From JANWZL01 sp037445185 (GTDB lineage: Bacteria; Pseudomonadota; Gammaproteobacteria; Burkholderiales; Thiobacillaceae), in assembly GCA_037445185.1 (NCBI GenBank), contig JBBIKZ010000005.1, forward strand, positions 1 through 48,361: a stretch of DNA of 48,361 bases. The letters run 5' to 3'. Made by a program: the position numbers and the translations under genes. Below the pieces are notes generated by a model, which searched no databases, was not told the DNA's origin, and saw only the letters and a list, made by a program, of their open reading frames with translations. Shown piece by piece: positions 37,059 through 44,611 of this stretch. Every line of letters begins with the position of its first letter. The first letter of the stretch is position 1.

Positions 37059-37465
37059 CAATGTTCCCCCTTGGTCTTGCGGATGCCGGCCAGACGGTTG
37101 CCCTGCTTCTGCGGTCCCCCCATGGGAAAGATATCGTGCAGATAGCGGCTGTTGCCCTTGTCCGGCCCCCAGACCGCACGGAAATGCCGCACCATGTCGC
37201 GCACCTGGGCCTGGACGCCGTGTTCCTCGTAATACTCGCGGATGAAATGGATGACCTGCCAATGCTCGTCGGTCAGTGTCAGCCCTTCCCGCTCGGCCTG
37301 GGCGCGGGCAAATCCCTCGCTCCATTCGTCCATGTTGAGGATGTAGCCCTCGGGATCGGTGAGTACCTCCCTGCCATCCACCTCCAGCGTGCGGGTGTAG
37401 ATGGCATAGGGGTTGGTGCCGTCCTTGGCCTCCTTCAGATAATGGCTTTGTGGTGTCTGCAGCAT
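37058..37465 (-). CDS. DsrC-family protein lacking the C-terminal cysteines
   Basis: 135 residues. The DsrC/TusE fold is clear: DPEGYILNMDEWSEGFARAQ, LTDEHWQVIHFIREYYEEHG and a closing YLHDIFPMGGPQKQGNRLAG. DsrC has two C-terminal cysteines and TusE one; here the residue after KQG is Asn and the tail ends KGEH, so neither is present. This matches the described cysteine-free branch of the family (RspA), thought to be regulatory. The ATG at 37465 has GGAGG 6 bases upstream. It follows narI at 106 bases and starts the set of unexplained genes downstream of the nitrate reductase. Confidence 0.88.
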   Translation of the reverse strand: MLQTPQSHYLKEAKDGTNPYAIYTRTLEVDGREVLTDPEGYILNMDEWSEGFARAQAEREGLTLTDEHWQVIHFIREYYEEHGVQAQVRDMVRHFRAVWGPDKGNSRYLHDIFPMGGPQKQGNRLAGIRKTKGEH

Positions 37466-37571
37466 GGTTGGCCTCCAAAAATGCGTTGCCGGAGAAGAAT
37501 CGATCGACAAACCATCATCGGCACGGATCACACGGTCCGCCTAGACCTTGGTCAGGCGGCCCGGTCCTGGG

Positions 37572-38261
37572 TCAGGCGGTGCGCTTGGCGCGCACGATCT
37601 GGTAGGCGCGGAACAGGTAGCCTATGGGCGCGCTCCAGATGTGCACCAGACGGGTGAAGGGGAAGAACAGAAACACCGACAGCCCCAGGAAGATATGCAG
37701 CTTGTAGATCCAGTCGACACCGCGCAGCAGCTCCGGGTTGGGCTGCAGGGTGACGATGCTCTGGGCCCACTCGGCCAGGCGCAGCATGACCGTGGGGTCG
37801 CCCTCGGCGGCGTGTCCCATGGACCAGAAGATGGTAGAGAAGCCGACGATGGCCGTGCCCACCAGCCAGCCCAGGATGTTGATGTCCATCCAGCGGCTAG
37901 CCGCCCGCACGCGTGGGTTGGTCAGCCGGCGCAGCCACAGCAGGGTGCCGCCGATGATTACCATGAGGCCGAAGGCGCCGCCGGCATACATGGCCAGGTA
38001 CTGGTGCGCCATGTCGGAAATGCCCAGGGTCTGGAACACGCTGCGCGGCGTGAGCAGGCCGACCAGGTGGCCGAAGAAGATGCCCAGCATGCCGATGTGG
38101 AAGACATTGCTGGCAAAGCGCATGCCCTTCTTGGACAGGAGCTGGCTGGAATCGCTCTTCCACGTGTATTGCTCGTTGTCGAAGCGGATCCAGCTGCCCA
38201 GCAGGAAGGTGGCCAGGGCGAGATAGGGATAGACGCCGAAGACGATGAGATGCAGGTCCAT
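37572..38261 (-). CDS. narI: Respiratory nitrate reductase gamma subunit
   Basis: 229 residues (E. coli 225), with five membrane helices. It is the di-heme b subunit that takes electrons from quinol and anchors NarGH; heme-ligand histidines are expected in SNVFHIGMLGIFFGHLVGLL and DWIYKLHIFLGLSVFLFFPF with TRLVHIWSAP. The ribosome site AAGGAG is 6 bases before the ATG. Its own start is preceded by a gap made of heptanucleotide arrays, which separates it from narJ. Confidence 0.97.
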   Translation of the reverse strand: MDLHLIVFGVYPYLALATFLLGSWIRFDNEQYTWKSDSSQLLSKKGMRFASNVFHIGMLGIFFGHLVGLLTPRSVFQTLGISDMAHQYLAMYAGGAFGLMVIIGGTLLWLRRLTNPRVRAASRWMDINILGWLVGTAIVGFSTIFWSMGHAAEGDPTVMLRLAEWAQSIVTLQPNPELLRGVDWIYKLHIFLGLSVFLFFPFTRLVHIWSAPIGYLFRAYQIVRAKRTA

Positions 38262-38273
38262 GATTTACTCCTT

Positions 38274-38358
38274 GGGAATAAGGGATGGGGAATGAGGGAT
38301 GGGACGAGGGACCTGGGTGTTCTCATCACTCATGACCCATCCCCCATTCCTCATCCCC
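38274..38358. repeat. Inverted heptanucleotide arrays in the narJ-narI gap
   Basis: Plus-strand units (such as AGGGATG and GGGAATG) run from 38274 to 38308. Five perfectly phased units in the other strand (GGGGATG, AGGAATG, AGTGATG among them) occupy 38324-38358. The arms are complementary and could form a stem over a short loop, the same layout as at 32461-32545. Confidence 0.9.
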
Positions 38359-38363
38359 GCTGT

Positions 38364-38909
38364 TCACGCCGCCGCCTTCACCAGCCGGCTGCGCTGCTCG
38401 ACCAGGCGCACCAGCGGCGCGTAGAGGCTTTGCGCCGCCTCCAGGTTGCCGGCGAGCTGGTTGAGCACCTTGCCCCACTGGGCGAGGAACAGACGCGCCT
38501 CCTCGGCTTCGAGCTGGGCGGAGAATTCCAGCATCAGGGGCAGGTAGTCCGGCAGCTCGTTCACACCGGGCCCATCGCCGGCGTCGTTGGCCGCCCCGGA
38601 GGTAAGCTCCAGGCCGTATTCCTTGTAGAACTCGGCGAGATCGACGAGCGCCGGCCCGCGGTTCTTGTCGTCGCCGAACAGGTGGTGGGTGAGGTGCAGG
38701 GCATGCTGGGGGGTCAGGTCGAAGGTCTGCACATAAAGGGCCTGGGCCTCGGTGGGCGCCATGGCACCCAGGCGGTCCAGGAAGCCCTCCAGGACGCGTC
38801 GCTCCTCCGCCGTGCAGCCCTGGCCGATGGCCGCGCGCAGCTCGGGTAGGGCCGCGTGAAGCTCGTCGCCGGGGTAGTCGAGAAGCTTGGAAAGCAAGAA
38901 ATAGAACAT
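38364..38909 (-). CDS. narJ: Nitrate reductase assembly chaperone
   Basis: 181 residues, of the TorD/DmsD/NarJ chaperone family; shorter than E. coli NarJ (236) but typical of many proteobacterial copies. Marks are FYFLLSKLLDYPGDEL, YVQTFDLTPQHALHLTHHLF and LPDYLPLMLEFSAQL. It binds the NarG N-terminus and helps insert the molybdenum cofactor and iron-sulfur clusters. It has AAAGGAGG 6 bases before its ATG and lies 18 bases after narH. Confidence 0.95.
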   Translation of the reverse strand: MFYFLLSKLLDYPGDELHAALPELRAAIGQGCTAEERRVLEGFLDRLGAMAPTEAQALYVQTFDLTPQHALHLTHHLFGDDKNRGPALVDLAEFYKEYGLELTSGAANDAGDGPGVNELPDYLPLMLEFSAQLEAEEARLFLAQWGKVLNQLAGNLEAAQSLYAPLVRLVEQRSRLVKAAA

Positions 38910-38927
38910 GGCGATCCTCCTTTGCCA

Positions 38928-40469
38928 TCAGTCCGCCGAGGGCACCGGGTCGCGCTCCTCCACCGTCTCCTTGCGCCGCTCCGGCCACAGGGAGTTGGGG
39001 GAGATGCCCGGCGAGGAGTCGTTGCCGAAGGTGAAGCCGTTCTGGCCCTGGTGGCCGTAGAAGTCCTCCAAGGTGATCTCCTGGTGGCCGGTAGGCACGA
39101 CGAAGCGGTCCTCGTAGTTGGCGATGGCCAGATAGCGGTACATCTCCAGGGCCATCTCCACCGTCATGCCGGTCTCCTCCAGGGGACGCGTGTCGGGTGC
39201 GCCCTCGACGTGCACCGAGCGCTGGTAGGCGCGCATGGCGATCATGCGCTTCAAGGCCAGCACGATGGGCGCCTCCTTGCCGGCGGTGAGCAGGTTGGCG
39301 AGATACCTCACCGGCATGCGCAGGTTCTCCACCGGCGGGATGACGGCGCCCGGCGTGGTCGGCAGCGCACCCTGATCCAGGTGCGACTGCACCGGGGAGA
39401 GCGGCGGCACGTACCAGACCATGGGCAGCGTGCGGAACTCCGGGTGTATGGGGAAGGCGATCCGCCATTCCACCGCCATCTTCCAGATCGGCGACCTGCG
39501 CGCCGCCTCGAGCCAGTCTTCGGGTACGCCGTCGCGGCGCGCCTGTTCGATCACCTTGGGATCGTTGGGGTCGAGGAAGATGTCGAGCTGGGCCTCATAG
39601 AGGTGCTGTACATCAGCCGTCGAGGCCAGCTGCTCGATCCTGTCGGCGTCGTAAAGCATGATGCCGTTGTAGCGGATGCGCCCGACGCAGGATTCCGAGC
39701 ACACTGTGGGCATGCCGGACTCCACGCGCGGGTAGCAGCCGATGCACTTCTCCGCCTTGCCGGATTCCCAGTTGTAGAACACCTTCTTGTACGGGCAGGA
39801 GGAGATGCACATGCGCCAGCCCCGGCACTTGTCCTGATCCACCAGCACGATGCCGTCCTCCTCGCGCTTGTAGATGGAGCCGGACGGACAGGCCGCGACA
39901 CAGGCCGGGTTGATGCAGTGGTTGCATATCCTCGGCAGATACAGGTGGAAGGTGCGCTCGAACTGGCGGTAGATGTCCTTTTCCAGGTTTTTCATGTTGG
40001 TGTCGCGCGCCCGGCTGTCGAACTCGCCGGCCAGGTCGTCCTCCCAGTTGGGCCCCCAATGGATCTTCTCCATCTTCTCGCCCGTGATCTGGGAGACCGG
40101 GCGCGCGGTGGGCGCCGCCTCGGACAGGGGCGCCTTGAGCAGGTGGGCGTAGTCGAAGGTGAAGGGCTCGTAATAGTCGTCGATCTCGGGCATGTCCGGG
40201 TTGGCGAAGATGTTGAGGAGCCGCTCCAGTCGGCTTCCGGACTTGAGCTGCAGCCTGCCGTTCTTCACCTCCCAGCCGCCGCGCCAGATCTCCTGGTTCG
40301 CCCACTCTTTGGGATAGCCGATGCCGGGCTTGGACTCCACGTTGTTGAACCAGACGTACTCCACGCCCTTACGGTTGGTCCACACGTTCTTGCAGGTCAC
40401 CGAGCAGGTGTGGCAGCCGATGCACTTGTCCAGGTTGAAGACGAAGGCGAATTGGGCTCGAACTTTCAT
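38928..40469 (-). CDS. narH: Respiratory nitrate reductase beta subunit
   Basis: 513 residues (E. coli 512), the four-cluster electron-transfer subunit. Ferredoxin-type cysteine groups are CIGCHTCSVTC near the N-terminus, CNHCINPACVAACPSG, CRGWRMCISSCPY (the Trp marks the 3Fe-4S site, as in E. coli) and CIGCYPRVESGMPTVCSESC. It passes electrons from NarI heme to NarG. The ribosome site AGGAG is 6 bases before the ATG. It follows narG after a 108-base gap that holds a few GC-rich inverted repeats but no gene. Confidence 0.97.
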   Translation of the reverse strand: MKVRAQFAFVFNLDKCIGCHTCSVTCKNVWTNRKGVEYVWFNNVESKPGIGYPKEWANQEIWRGGWEVKNGRLQLKSGSRLERLLNIFANPDMPEIDDYYEPFTFDYAHLLKAPLSEAAPTARPVSQITGEKMEKIHWGPNWEDDLAGEFDSRARDTNMKNLEKDIYRQFERTFHLYLPRICNHCINPACVAACPSGSIYKREEDGIVLVDQDKCRGWRMCISSCPYKKVFYNWESGKAEKCIGCYPRVESGMPTVCSESCVGRIRYNGIMLYDADRIEQLASTADVQHLYEAQLDIFLDPNDPKVIEQARRDGVPEDWLEAARRSPIWKMAVEWRIAFPIHPEFRTLPMVWYVPPLSPVQSHLDQGALPTTPGAVIPPVENLRMPVRYLANLLTAGKEAPIVLALKRMIAMRAYQRSVHVEGAPDTRPLEETGMTVEMALEMYRYLAIANYEDRFVVPTGHQEITLEDFYGHQGQNGFTFGNDSSPGISPNSLWPERRKETVEERDPVPSAD

Positions 40470-40577
40470 GTCACTCTCCTAGAAATCCGTTGGGTTGGCC
40501 GCCGGCGCCCGCGGGTGTCTTTCGCACCACCCCCGTGGAGACCCAAACGCCGTTGGACGCCGGCAGCCAGACTCGTC

Positions 40578-43500
40578 TCACCTGGCACCCACACCCACCG
40601 GGTTGCGTTGCGCCTCCCGCTCCGGGGTGAGCGGCCGCTCCAGCCAGTCGACGTCTTCGTCGGCGATCTTGCGCAGCAGGACGAACTCATCGCGGTTGCT
40701 GCCCACCGGACCCATGTAGTTGAAGCCATAGGCGAGCTGGGCATAGCCGCCGATCATGTGTGTCGGCTTGACCACGACACGGGTGACCGAGTTGAGGATG
40801 CCGCCACGCTTGCCCGTCGTGGGTGAGCCGGGCACGTTCAGGATCTTCTCCTGGGCGTGATACATGATGGCCATGCCGCGGGGCACCCGCTGGCTGACCA
40901 CGGCGCGTGCCACCGTTGCGCCGTTGGCGTTGACCGCCTCGACCCAGTCGTTGTCGCGGATGCCGACGCGCTTGGCATCCTCCTCGGCGATCCAGACATA
41001 TGGTCCGCCACGGAACAGATTGAGCATGCGCAGGTTGTCCTGATAGGTTGAATGGATGCCCCACTTGGAGTGCGGTGTAATCCAGTTGAGCAGCAGATGC
41101 GGGGATTTGCGCACCGCCTCCGGGACGCGGTCGTGGTCGCGCATGTCCACGGCCGGGCGGTACGCGCAGAAGGCCTCACCGAAGTCGAGCATCCACTGAT
41201 GATCCTGGTAGAAATGCGCCCTCCCCGTCAGGGTGCGGAAAGGGATGTGCTCGTGGATGTTGGTATAACCGGCGTTGTAAGAGACATGCTCGGACTCGAT
41301 GCCCGACCAGGTCGGCGAGGTGATGATCTTGCGCGGCTGGGCCTGCAGGTCGCGGAGGGTGAACTTGTCTTCATGCCGGCCGGCGTAGAGGTGGTGGTGG
41401 TCGATGCCGGTCTTCTTCGACAGGGCCGACCAGGACTTGTGCGCCACCTCGCCATTGGTCTCGGGTGCCATCCTGAGCACGGCGTCGCACACGGCGATGT
41501 CCTCCTCCAGGCTGGGCATGCCCTGCGCCACCCCTGGCCGCTGCACGGTGTAGTTGCATTTCTTGAGCTCTTCGTACTCCTGTTCGGTGTTCCACTCCAG
41601 CCCTTTCACCCCGTTGCCCACCTTGACCATCAGGGGTCCCAGGGCGACGAACTTGTCATAGGTGCTGCCGTAGTCGCGCTCGACGAGCTTGAGCAGGGGT
41701 AGGGTCTTGCCTGGGATCGGTTCGCAGTCGCCATGCTTCCAATCCCGTACCTGCCCGAGCGGCTGGGCAAGCTCGAAGGGGGAGTCATGCTGCATGGGCA
41801 GTGCCACCAGGTCCTTGCGCCTGCCCAGGTGTTCGGCGGCCAGTTGGGAGAACTTCTTCGCCAGAGCCTTGAAGATCTGCCAGTCGCTCTTCGACTCCCA
41901 CGCCGGGTTGACCGCCTCCGACAGCGGATGGATGAAGGGGTGCATGTCGGTGGTGTTGAGATCGTTCTTCTCGTACCACGTCGCGGTGGGCAGCACGATG
42001 TCGGCGTAGGCCCCGGTGGAATTTAGGCGGAAATTGATATCGATCATGAGGTCGAGCTTGCCGGTGGGGCCCGTCTCGTGCCATTTCACCTCCTTGTTCT
42101 CGCGCCCTTCGCCCCCCTCCTGCAGTACACCGTTCTGCGCCCCCAGCAGGTGTTTGAGGAAATATTCGTGCCCCTTGGCCGAGGTGCCGATCAGGTTGGC
42201 GCGCCAGACGAAGAGGTTACGCGGCCAGTTCGCCGGGTCGTCCGGGTCGGCGAAGGCTACGTCGAGCGCCCCGGACTTGATCTGCTCCACCACAAACCGG
42301 GCCACGCTCGCCTCGTCCTTCGCACCCGCCTTTTCGGCCTCGGCCACCAGGTCGAGCGGATTGCGGTTGAAGTGCGGCGCGGAGGGCAGCCATCCCAGTC
42401 GCGTGGCCACCACGTTGTAGTCGGCCAGGCTGTAGCCCTGATAGCGCTTGCCCGCGCCCGGCCAGCGCAGATCATCGGCACGCACCGTCTCATAGCGCCA
42501 CTGGTCGGTGTGGAAGTACCAGTAGGAAGTGGAGTTCATGTGCCGCGGCGGCCGGTGCCAGTCGAGGGCAAAGGCGATCGGTGCCCAGCCGGCCTGCGGC
42601 CTGAGCTTTTCCTGCCCCACGTAGTGCGCCCAGCCGCCGCCCGACTGGCCCACGCAGCCGCACAGGTGCAGCAGGTTCATGATGGCACGGTAGCTCATGT
42701 CGTTGTGATACCAGTGGTTTACCGCCGCGCCCAGGATGACCATGGACTTGCCGCGTGTCTTGGCGGCGTTGTCGGCGAACTCGCGACCGGTGCGGATCAA
42801 GTCGGCGCGCTTGACACCGGTGACGGCCTCGGCCCAGGCCGGGGTATAGGGGACGTCGGCATCGTCGTAAGACTTGGCCACATGGCCGCCGCCCAGCCCC
42901 CGGTCGATCCCGTACTGGGCCACCTGCAGGTCGAAGACGCTGGCGACCAGGACCTCCTGTCCGTCAGCGAGTTTGAGCCGGCGCGCGGGGACATTCCGGT
43001 GCAGCACCTTGGGTTCACCCGGGTTGAAATGGGGGAAGCCGACGGAAACGAATACGACACCGGGCTTGCCCAGCGCGGTGAGCTCGGCACGGAGGTCGGC
43101 ACTGGCGGAGGTCTTTTCCAGCAGGTTCCACTTGCCCTCCTCGCCCCAGCGGAAGCCGATCGAGCCGTTGGGTACCGCGAAACCGCCTGAGAGCTCGTCC
43201 CAGACCACGGTCTTCCATTGCGGGTTGTTGGTCTCGCCGAAGTTGTCCGGGAAGTCGCTGGCGCGCAGATAGCGGTCGGTGACGAAGCCCTCGCCTTCTT
43301 TCCTCAGGATGACCTGCATGGGCAGGTCGGTGTATTTGCGCGCGTATTCCTGGAAATAGGGCACCTGCCGCTCGATATAGAACTCCTTGAGCGCCACATG
43401 GCCCATGGCCAGGAAGGCGGCGGCGTCGGTACCCTGTTTGACCGGCATCCACAGGTCGGCGAATTTGACGTACTCGGCATAATCCGGCGCCATGGATACG

Positions 43501-44333
43501 ACCTTGGTGCCCTTGTAGCGCGCCTCGATGGCGAAATGGGCATCCGGCGTGCGCGTCATCGGCAGGTTGGCGCCGGCGATGATGAGGTAGGTGGAGTTGT
43601 ACCAGTCGGCCGCCTCCGGCACGTCGGTCTGCTCGCCCCAGACCTGGGGGCTCGCCACCGGCAGGTCACAGTACCAGTCGTAGAAGGAGCCGCAGGCGCC
43701 GCCGATGAGCGACAGATAGCGGGAACCGGCGGCGTAGGAGATCATGGACATGGCCGGGATGGGCGAGAAGCCGTAGATGCGGTCCGGCCCCCACTTAGCG
43801 ATGGTATGCACGTTGGCTGCGGCGATGATCTCCAGCACCTCGTCCCAACTCGTGCGCACGAAGCCGCCCAGACCACGCGCCTTGACGTACTTGTCGCGCT
43901 TGGCGGGATCGGCCTGGATGGCCGCCCAGGCCGTAACGGGGTCCTTGCCGCTCTTGCGCTCGGCGCGATACAGGTCGAGCAGCCGCCGGCGGATCATGGG
44001 GTAGCGGATGCGGCTCGGCGAGTACAGATACCAGGAGTAGGAGGCCCCGCGCTGGCAGCCGCGCGGCTCGTGGTTGGGCATGTCCTCGCGCGTGCGTGGA
44101 TAATCGGTCTGCTGCATCTCGAAGGTGACCAGACCGTTCTTGACGAAAATCTTCCAGGAGCAGCCGCCGGTGCAGTTCACCCCGTGGGTGGAACGCACCA
44201 CCTTGTCGTGCCGCCAGCGGTTGCGGTAGACATCCTCCCACTTGCGGTCCTCGATGGTCTTGACGCCGTGCCCGCCGGAGAAGGGCTCGCGCGGATGGGT
44301 GAAATAGGTCAGGCGGTCGAGGAAGTGACTCAT
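40578..44333 (-). CDS. narG: Respiratory nitrate reductase alpha subunit
   Basis: 1251 residues (E. coli 1247), the molybdenum subunit that reduces nitrate on the cytoplasmic side. The FS0 cluster is ligated by His50, Cys54, Cys58 (STHGVNCTGGCSWK) and Cys93 (PRGCQRGASYSW). The molybdenum-ligating Asp, equivalent by count to Asp222 of E. coli, is Asp223 in WYCDLP. The whole chain aligns in outline, including FSPIPAMSMISY, WGEQTDVPEAADW and LLNWITPHSKWGIHSTY. There is no cleavable Tat signal, as expected of NarG. AAGGAG lies 6 bases before the ATG. It begins the structural narGHJI unit, after the small membrane gene. Confidence 0.98.
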   Translation of the reverse strand: MSHFLDRLTYFTHPREPFSGGHGVKTIEDRKWEDVYRNRWRHDKVVRSTHGVNCTGGCSWKIFVKNGLVTFEMQQTDYPRTREDMPNHEPRGCQRGASYSWYLYSPSRIRYPMIRRRLLDLYRAERKSGKDPVTAWAAIQADPAKRDKYVKARGLGGFVRTSWDEVLEIIAAANVHTIAKWGPDRIYGFSPIPAMSMISYAAGSRYLSLIGGACGSFYDWYCDLPVASPQVWGEQTDVPEAADWYNSTYLIIAGANLPMTRTPDAHFAIEARYKGTKVVSMAPDYAEYVKFADLWMPVKQGTDAAAFLAMGHVALKEFYIERQVPYFQEYARKYTDLPMQVILRKEGEGFVTDRYLRASDFPDNFGETNNPQWKTVVWDELSGGFAVPNGSIGFRWGEEGKWNLLEKTSASADLRAELTALGKPGVVFVSVGFPHFNPGEPKVLHRNVPARRLKLADGQEVLVASVFDLQVAQYGIDRGLGGGHVAKSYDDADVPYTPAWAEAVTGVKRADLIRTGREFADNAAKTRGKSMVILGAAVNHWYHNDMSYRAIMNLLHLCGCVGQSGGGWAHYVGQEKLRPQAGWAPIAFALDWHRPPRHMNSTSYWYFHTDQWRYETVRADDLRWPGAGKRYQGYSLADYNVVATRLGWLPSAPHFNRNPLDLVAEAEKAGAKDEASVARFVVEQIKSGALDVAFADPDDPANWPRNLFVWRANLIGTSAKGHEYFLKHLLGAQNGVLQEGGEGRENKEVKWHETGPTGKLDLMIDINFRLNSTGAYADIVLPTATWYEKNDLNTTDMHPFIHPLSEAVNPAWESKSDWQIFKALAKKFSQLAAEHLGRRKDLVALPMQHDSPFELAQPLGQVRDWKHGDCEPIPGKTLPLLKLVERDYGSTYDKFVALGPLMVKVGNGVKGLEWNTEQEYEELKKCNYTVQRPGVAQGMPSLEEDIAVCDAVLRMAPETNGEVAHKSWSALSKKTGIDHHHLYAGRHEDKFTLRDLQAQPRKIITSPTWSGIESEHVSYNAGYTNIHEHIPFRTLTGRAHFYQDHQWMLDFGEAFCAYRPAVDMRDHDRVPEAVRKSPHLLLNWITPHSKWGIHSTYQDNLRMLNLFRGGPYVWIAEEDAKRVGIRDNDWVEAVNANGATVARAVVSQRVPRGMAIMYHAQEKILNVPGSPTTGKRGGILNSVTRVVVKPTHMIGGYAQLAYGFNYMGPVGSNRDEFVLLRKIADEDVDWLERPLTPEREAQRNPVGVGAR

Positions 44334-44349
44334 GTGTTGCTCCTTGCCA

Positions 44350-44384
44350 GGGGTGAGGCGTTAGGGGTGAGGTGTGAGGAGTGA
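44350..44384. repeat. Heptanucleotide array at the 3' end of the small nar gene
   Basis: Five phased 7-base units of the type GGNGTGA (examples GGGGTGA, GGTGTGA, GGAGTGA) with one variant unit run over the narG leader and through the stop and last codons of the small membrane gene. Confidence 0.85.
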
Positions 44385-44576
44385 GTACAGGGCATAGCCC
44401 GTCACGAGGAGACCGACCAGCAGGTTCAATGGCCGCGTCTTTTCAGAACATTGCTGCATGAACAGGGCGTCGATGCGCATCGCCTCGGTCAGCCGCGTCC
44501 GCACGAACATCGCGGACATCAGCAACAGGCCGTAGAGACAGCCCAACGCGTTGATCAGCACATCGGGGTGAGCCAT
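44361..44576 (-). CDS. Small two-helix membrane protein
   Basis: 71 residues, not recognised. Helix 1 is about 5-25 (DVLINALGCLYGLLLMSAMF), helix 2 about 48-66 (PLNLLVGLLVTGYALYSLL); the loop between is charged and should lie in the cytoplasm or periplasm. I start at the ATG at 44576, which has GGAG 8 bases upstream; another ATG at 44594 has no such site. The stop and last codons (LLTPHP) come from a heptanucleotide array. Between narK2 and narG with tight spacing (35 bases after narK2), it is probably part of the operon and may be an accessory or assembly factor for nitrate import or NarG. Confidence 0.7.
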   Translation of the reverse strand: MAHPDVLINALGCLYGLLLMSAMFVRTRLTEAMRIDALFMQQCSEKTRPLNLLVGLLVTGYALYSLLTPHP

Positions 44577-44611
44577 GGTCGGTGCTCCGTTCATGTGTTG
44601 GCTGCGATTGC

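Noticed and set aside
37058..37465. TusE (tRNA 2-thiolation sulfur carrier)
   Set aside because: The single C-terminal cysteine required of TusE is absent.
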